Positions 49,525 to 54,307 of a DNA stretch of 54,307 nt are shown here, piece by piece. The notes under the pieces were generated by a model. That model was given only the letters and a program-made list of their open reading frames with translations. It made no database searches and was not told the DNA's origin. Positions within the stretch are counted from its first letter, which is position 1. Each line of letters starts with the position of its first letter. Where the stretch lies: the NCBI GenBank assembly GCA_913045445.1, contig CAJWQP010000008.1, positions 1 through 54,307 of the forward strand, in the 5' to 3' direction. The translations under genes were made by a program, and so were the position numbers. This stretch comes from an uncultured Nitrospina sp. Lineage in GTDB: Bacteria > Nitrospinota > Nitrospinia > Nitrospinales > VA-1.

Positions 49525-50394
49525 ATGACTGACAAGAATAACCCTGAAAATTCGAGCAAAAATAGAGATTTGAAAACCGATGCGCTGACTCGTTACATGA
49601 GTGAGATCAGCAAAATAAAACCGTTGACTCGCGAGGAAGAACGGGAGTTAGGGCTCAAGATAGCTGATGGCGATAGCACGTCGCTGCAAATACTCGTTCA
49701 AAGAAATTTGAAATACGTGGTTTCTGTTGCTAACAAATACCGTGGATGCGGACTCTCCCTTCAAGATTTAATTGAAGAAGGCAATATCGGTCTCATCCAG
49801 GCGGCTAAAAGATTTGATCCCGCGCATAATGTAAAATTTATCACCTACGCCGTTTGGTGGATCAAACAGACCATCATGCATTCCCTTGCCGAACAATCGG
49901 GAACTGTCAAGCTACCCGTCAAGCAGGCGGGCAAAGTTTTCAAAGGAGCAAAGTGCTTTAACAATCTGGCGCAAACCCTTGGGCGGGAACCCACACAGAC
50001 CGAGGTAGCCCAAAGTCAGGGAATTCCGTTACAGGTATACGAAAACAACATGCGTGCCTATCGAACTCATATTTCCCTCGATACTCCACTCAAAAAAGGA
50101 GAGGGCACTACTTATCTGGAACTCCTGGAAAAACAGGATGTCGTTCCCTACGATGAACAGATAATGAGGGAGGAACTGGAAGCCAAAGTCGATAAATTAC
50201 TACTGGACCTGCCGGAACGCGAAAAACAAATATTAAGGATGCGATTTGGCTTTGATGGTGAAACTAAAACACTGGAAGAAATAGGAAAGAAAATAGGCTT
50301 GTCCCGTGAGCGGGTCCGGCAAATTGAAAAACGGGCCAAGGAAAAATTAAAAAACAAATCCAAATCCAACACCTCATTTGACCCTTTGGATTGA
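49525..50394 (+). CDS. sigma-70 family RNA polymerase sigma factor (RpoD/RpoH-like)
   Basis: DALTRYMSEISKIKPLTREEERELG, LIEEGNIGLIQAAKRFDP, FITYAVWWIKQTI, ILRMRFG...TLEEIGKKIGLSRERVRQIEKRAKEKL. Confidence 0.93.
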   Translation: MTDKNNPENSSKNRDLKTDALTRYMSEISKIKPLTREEERELGLKIADGDSTSLQILVQRNLKYVVSVANKYRGCGLSLQDLIEEGNIGLIQAAKRFDPAHNVKFITYAVWWIKQTIMHSLAEQSGTVKLPVKQAGKVFKGAKCFNNLAQTLGREPTQTEVAQSQGIPLQVYENNMRAYRTHISLDTPLKKGEGTTYLELLEKQDVVPYDEQIMREELEAKVDKLLLDLPEREKQILRMRFGFDGETKTLEEIGKKIGLSRERVRQIEKRAKEKLKNKSKSNTSFDPLD

Positions 50395-50428
50395 CAACAG
50401 GAACACACCCCCAACAACCTTGCCTGAG

Positions 50429-51016
50429 ATGATCAACAATATTCCTATCTGGATTATCGCCTATCTTTTGGGCTCCATTCCATTCGGAGTTTTATTAGCA
50501 CGCGTCCAAAGCGTTGATTTGCGCGAACATGGCAGTGGCAACATTGGGGCAACTAACGTCGCCCGGGTGCTGGGGAAAAAAGCCGGTATCCTGACCCTGC
50601 TGGGAGATGCCCTCAAAGGCTGGCTCGCGGTTGCGCTCGCTTCGTGGGTTCTGGATGATCCTGTTGCAATTGCCGTAGCCGGACTCATGGCGTTTTGCGG
50701 CCACTTGTTTTCAATGTTTCTTAAGTTTAAAGGGGGAAAAGGGGTTGCTACCGGATTGGGGATTCATTTGTATATAATGCCAATGGCGAGCCTGGGAGCT
50801 ATGGGAGTATTTGCTTGCACCTTATGGATTTCAAAATATGTATCGCTCAGCTCCATAATCGCGGCAATCGCTTTGCCCGCGTTCGGCATATTTCTGGGAG
50901 TGCCGCTTCCTTATGTGTATATGTCTTTACTTATCTCTGTACTGGTAGTCTTTAAACACCATGAGAATATTCGGCGAATCTTGGCGGGAACAGAGTCGCA
51001 TTTCCCAAAAAAATAG
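50429..51016 (+). CDS. plsY: glycerol-3-phosphate acyltransferase PlsY
   Basis: YLLGSIPFGVLLARV, HGSGNIGATNVARVLGKKAG, GHLFSMFLKFKGGKGVATGLG. Start chosen at MINNIPIW. Confidence 0.94.
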   Translation: MINNIPIWIIAYLLGSIPFGVLLARVQSVDLREHGSGNIGATNVARVLGKKAGILTLLGDALKGWLAVALASWVLDDPVAIAVAGLMAFCGHLFSMFLKFKGGKGVATGLGIHLYIMPMASLGAMGVFACTLWISKYVSLSSIIAAIALPAFGIFLGVPLPYVYMSLLISVLVVFKHHENIRRILAGTESHFPKK

Positions 51017-51081
51017 AAATTGACAAACCCATTGAGGGAAATATAATGAGACTTCCTGTAAGCTTTTATCGGATTACAAGA

Positions 51082-51158
<77 letters not shown>

Positions 51159-51192
51159 CTTTCCTTTTTTCCTAAATCAGGTAAACATATCA

Positions 51193-51266
<74 letters not shown>

Positions 51267-51288
51267 TTTTTTCAGTGACTTGCAGTTG

Positions 51289-51456
51289 ATGGTCACTTTA
51301 CACCCCCTCCCCTTTCCCGCGCGAACATTGGGGCAGTTTCGCTTCACCTACTCAATGGATGAGCAGGACCGCGACCTCATTCACAAGTTTGTGTTGAAAA
51401 AACAGATCGAAATGATCAGGCGAAACCGAAAACTGGAAATGTCATTGGTTGAATAA
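51289..51456 (+). pseudogene. C-terminal fragment of a PilZ-like domain protein
   Basis: Translated by eye: MVTLHPLPFPARTLGQFRFTYSMDEQDRDLIHKFVLKKQIEMIRRNRKLEMSLVE; resembles PilZ C-terminal ends (F..l.e.Dr..I..fv..kQie..R). Confidence 0.5.
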
Positions 51457-51522
51457 AGCTTCTACGAGAGCTTTTGAATAGAGTTTGAAGATCATTGGCT
51501 CTCTATCCGCTCTGATAAAATG

Positions 51523-52482
51523 TTATTCGTTGAACAGGGCTTCTACGAAGGATTTCGGATCAAAAGGTTGGAGGTCATCGACCTTCTCGCCCACTCCGAT
51601 ATAGCGCACGGGTACTTGAAGTTCACGGGTGATATTAAATAATACCCCGCCCTTGGAAGAACCATCCAGTTTGGTCATCACAAGTCCATCCACTTTCAGC
51701 GAGTCGTGAAACAATCTGGCCTGGGACAAACTGTTTTGTCCGATAGACGCGTCAAGAACCAGAAGAGTTTCATGAGGAGCGTCTGCGACCACTTTCCCGA
51801 TAACACGTTTAACCTTTTTCAATTCTTCCATTAGGTTCTTATTGGTTTGCAGACGTCCCGCAGTGTCAACAATCACTCTGTCTGCGTTACGCACCACAGC
51901 AGACTGAACGGCGTCATAAGCAACTGCCGAGGGATCGGTCCCGCTTTTCTGGCTCACGCAGGTGACACCCGTGCGATCTGCCCAGGCCTGCAACTGTTCA
52001 GTCGCCGCCGCCCGAAAGGTATCCCCTGCGGCCACGATGACTTGCTCCCCTTCTCCTTTATATCTTGCGGCCAGTTTACCGATCGTCGTCGTCTTCCCCG
52101 ATCCATTGATTCCAATCATCAGAACAACACAAAGTCCTTTGGCCGGAGATGCTTCTTCTACCGAAACGTCCTCCAAAATACGCACCAGAAGTTCCTTTAA
52201 ATACTTTACGATACCTTCTTTATCCCTGATAAGCGATTTGGCTACACCCTTTTTTAATTCTTCCATGATCCAGTTCATTGCGGGAATACCCACATCGGCC
52301 ATCAACAAAACTTCCTCCAACTCCTGCCATAACTCAGGGCCAATTTTTGCCGGGCCATTCACCACCCGGTCAATTCCTCCTGCCAGACCGCTACGGGTTT
52401 TCTGGAGTCCGGATTTCAAGCGTGAAAAAAAACCACCTTTCTCCTCATTCGATTCAATTGTATCTTCTTCTGTGCCGTCCAT
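51523..52482 (-). CDS. ftsY: signal recognition particle receptor FtsY
   Basis: GINGSGKTTTIGKLAARYKGEG, AAGDTFRAAATEQLQAW, VDTAGRLQTN, TKLDGSSKGGVLFNI, YIGVGEKVDDLQPFDPKSFVEALF. Confidence 0.96.
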   Translation of the reverse strand: MDGTEEDTIESNEEKGGFFSRLKSGLQKTRSGLAGGIDRVVNGPAKIGPELWQELEEVLLMADVGIPAMNWIMEELKKGVAKSLIRDKEGIVKYLKELLVRILEDVSVEEASPAKGLCVVLMIGINGSGKTTTIGKLAARYKGEGEQVIVAAGDTFRAAATEQLQAWADRTGVTCVSQKSGTDPSAVAYDAVQSAVVRNADRVIVDTAGRLQTNKNLMEELKKVKRVIGKVVADAPHETLLVLDASIGQNSLSQARLFHDSLKVDGLVMTKLDGSSKGGVLFNITRELQVPVRYIGVGEKVDDLQPFDPKSFVEALFNE

Positions 52483-52963
52483 AGTTCGTTATCCTGATGG
52501 TTGGGCTATCTGAGTGGGAAGAAACCCACCCAAAAACCAAAGTGTGAAAACCCCCGGGCGTCCAATAGCATTACTGGCAAGAACTGCCGCCCTGCGGTTA
52601 ATCTCTATGAATAATCTTGGGATGCCTTTCCATCCTATGATCACAGCTTGTTTTTCAATTTTTACCCACTTGATTTCGGGGAATTTTCTCAGATATTTCA
52701 GACTGGATATGATGGTTTCCTCTTATGAGTCCTTGGCTGACGATAGACTGGGAAAGGTTATAAAAAAACCAAGAATTGCTGTGAGGAAAATGTATTTTAA
52801 TCTCGTCTGGCTGACTCCAAATAACGAGTTTTATTTTTTTACTGACTTTTTTGGTAAAGCTAAAATGCACTTAAGGAACAGTAAATATAGAATAAACAGT
52901 CAACAGAATGGTAAGTTAAAAACGGGGGTAATCCAAGGGAATATTTTCCGAGTGTTTATTTAA

Positions 52964-54307
52964 CTATGCCTTATAACCTTTTGCGCTGGAAAAATCGGTG
53001 TCTGTTGTATCTGCTCCTTTAAGATCGGCATCAGAAAGGTCAGCTTTTGAGAAATTGGCATCGGCCATCTTGGCACCATTCAGGTTGGCCTGGGGTAGCT
53101 TGGCTTGGGAAAAGTTGGCATGTTCCAGGTCTGCCCGATGTAAGTTGGCACCTTTCAGGTTGGCCTGGAGTAGCTGAGCTTTCGTAAGTTTGGCACCTGA
53201 CAAGTCGCTTTCTTCGAGATCGGCATTTTTCAAATTGGCACTACTAATATCAGCTCCCGTCAAAAATGAGTTTTTGATTTGTGCATTTTCCAGAACGGCC
53301 TCTATTAAATCAGCCCGGCTCAGGTCAACGCCGATTAACTTGGCCCCTGTGAGGTCGGTTCCTCTCATATTGCTACCGCTAAGGTCTGCGCCGGAAAGGT
53401 CAACACCAGACAGCTTTCCTTTGCTGATGTTTGCTTTGGTGAGTTGAGCTTTCTGCATACTGGCATTGTTGAGTTTTACTCGCCCAAGATTCGCTCCATC
53501 CAGCTCCACCATTTTCAGTTGGGCATGAGTCAGATCGGCAATATTGAGATCCGCTTCTTGCAGGTTAGAGTCAGTTAAATGTGTTCGCCTAAGGAGAGCC
53601 CCGCCAAGTTTCGCTCGCAGAAGATTTGTTCCTTTAAGAGTTGCGTCTGAAAGATCAGCTCCTGTAAGATCAGCGCGGGTCAAACAGGCATCAGTGAACA
53701 TGGACTTTACAAGTTTTGACCCCTTAAATTGTGCCCGGTTAAAGTTAGTCCCTTTAAATGTTGCCTCAAAGAAAACAGCCATGCTGAGTCTGGAATCTGA
53801 GAAATCGGCATCGGTAAAATTGGCTCCACTCAGTTTAACGCGATTGAAATCGGCTCCTTGTGCCTTTGCATCTGTCAAGTCAACGCGACTGAAATCGGCA
53901 AGACCGCATGTGACCTCATTGAGATTACTCTTTATAAGGGTTGCTCCCACCAGTTTGCATTTTCTTAAATTAGCACGCTCCAACTGCGCTTCGGTCAGGT
54001 CAGCTCCATTGAGTATGCTCTCCTCAAAATTAGCGTCTTCCAGGTTTGCGCGGCAACAACTAGCGTCTGTAAGGTCAGCTTCTGACAAATTGGCATCGGT
54101 TAAATTAACTTCTTGCAGATTTGTTTTGTTCATGGAGACTTTGGATAAATTGGCCCTGTTAAGAATCGCCTTGGTAAGGTTTGCTTTATTCATGCTGATG
54201 CCGAGGAAATTCAAGTCCGACAAATCCAGCTCCGAAAGATCGCAGTCATCAAGAGACGGAACAGGGGAAGTTTTTGTTTCATCCTGCGACTCTTCTCCAT
54301 CCTGCGA
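52964..54307 (-). CDS. long pentapeptide-repeat protein (partial, N-terminus beyond window)
   Basis: Near-continuous A(D/N)LXX repeats; the frame continues upstream of the 54223 Met to the window end (SQDGEESQDETKTSPVPSLDDCDLSELDLSDLNFLGISMNKANL). Confidence 0.92.
   Translation of the reverse strand, partial: SQDGEESQDETKTSPVPSLDDCDLSELDLSDLNFLGISMNKANLTKAILNRANLSKVSMNKTNLQEVNLTDANLSEADLTDASCCRANLEDANFEESILNGADLTEAQLERANLRKCKLVGATLIKSNLNEVTCGLADFSRVDLTDAKAQGADFNRVKLSGANFTDADFSDSRLSMAVFFEATFKGTNFNRAQFKGSKLVKSMFTDACLTRADLTGADLSDATLKGTNLLRAKLGGALLRRTHLTDSNLQEADLNIADLTHAQLKMVELDGANLGRVKLNNASMQKAQLTKANISKGKLSGVDLSGADLSGSNMRGTDLTGAKLIGVDLSRADLIEAVLENAQIKNSFLTGADISSANLKNADLEESDLSGAKLTKAQLLQANLKGANLHRADLEHANFSQAKLPQANLNGAKMADANFSKADLSDADLKGADTTDTDFSSAKGYKA

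Noticed and set aside
51962-52513. 183-aa plus-strand ORF within ftsY
   Set aside because: Antisense shadow of ftsY.
52514-52963. 149-aa plus-strand ORF between ftsY and the pentapeptide-repeat gene
   Set aside because: No recognised motif, uncertain start, ends exactly at the opposite gene's stop; possible but not supportable from sequence alone.

Overview
This 54.3 kb window looks like a mostly housekeeping bacterial chromosome segment. It contains spoT, rpmB, recG, gltX, glnS, a CCA-adding-enzyme fusion, an M18 aminopeptidase, exbB/exbD, a sigma-70 factor, plsY, tRNA-Gly, tRNA-Cys and ftsY. Exported redox proteins are also present: a tetraheme UshA/cytochrome c554-like fusion, two DsbA-like proteins and an HdrD-type membrane Fe-S protein. 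The mix hints at Nitrospinota or a deltaproteobacteria-like lineage, but that is only an impression. I saw no CRISPR array, prophage or intact IS element. Items most worth a second look: (1) a translationally coupled pair of an SPL-like radical SAM protein with odd cysteine spacing and a COG3044-type ABC-class ATPase; (2) a run of unannotated membrane microproteins (35-59 aa) around a DUF420-like gene, near HmuY-like and CsgG-like genes; (3) flgM with a near-consensus sigma-28 promoter and a structured ~100-nt leader; (4) a decayed TpsB/FhaC-type outer-membrane transporter remnant; (5) two intergenic repeat-like elements that each abut a stop codon (recG and glnS); (6) a PilZ-like C-terminal fragment directly after tRNA-Cys, followed by a small apparent duplication of the ftsY 3' end. 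All assignments come from reading motifs and translations by eye; no searches were run.
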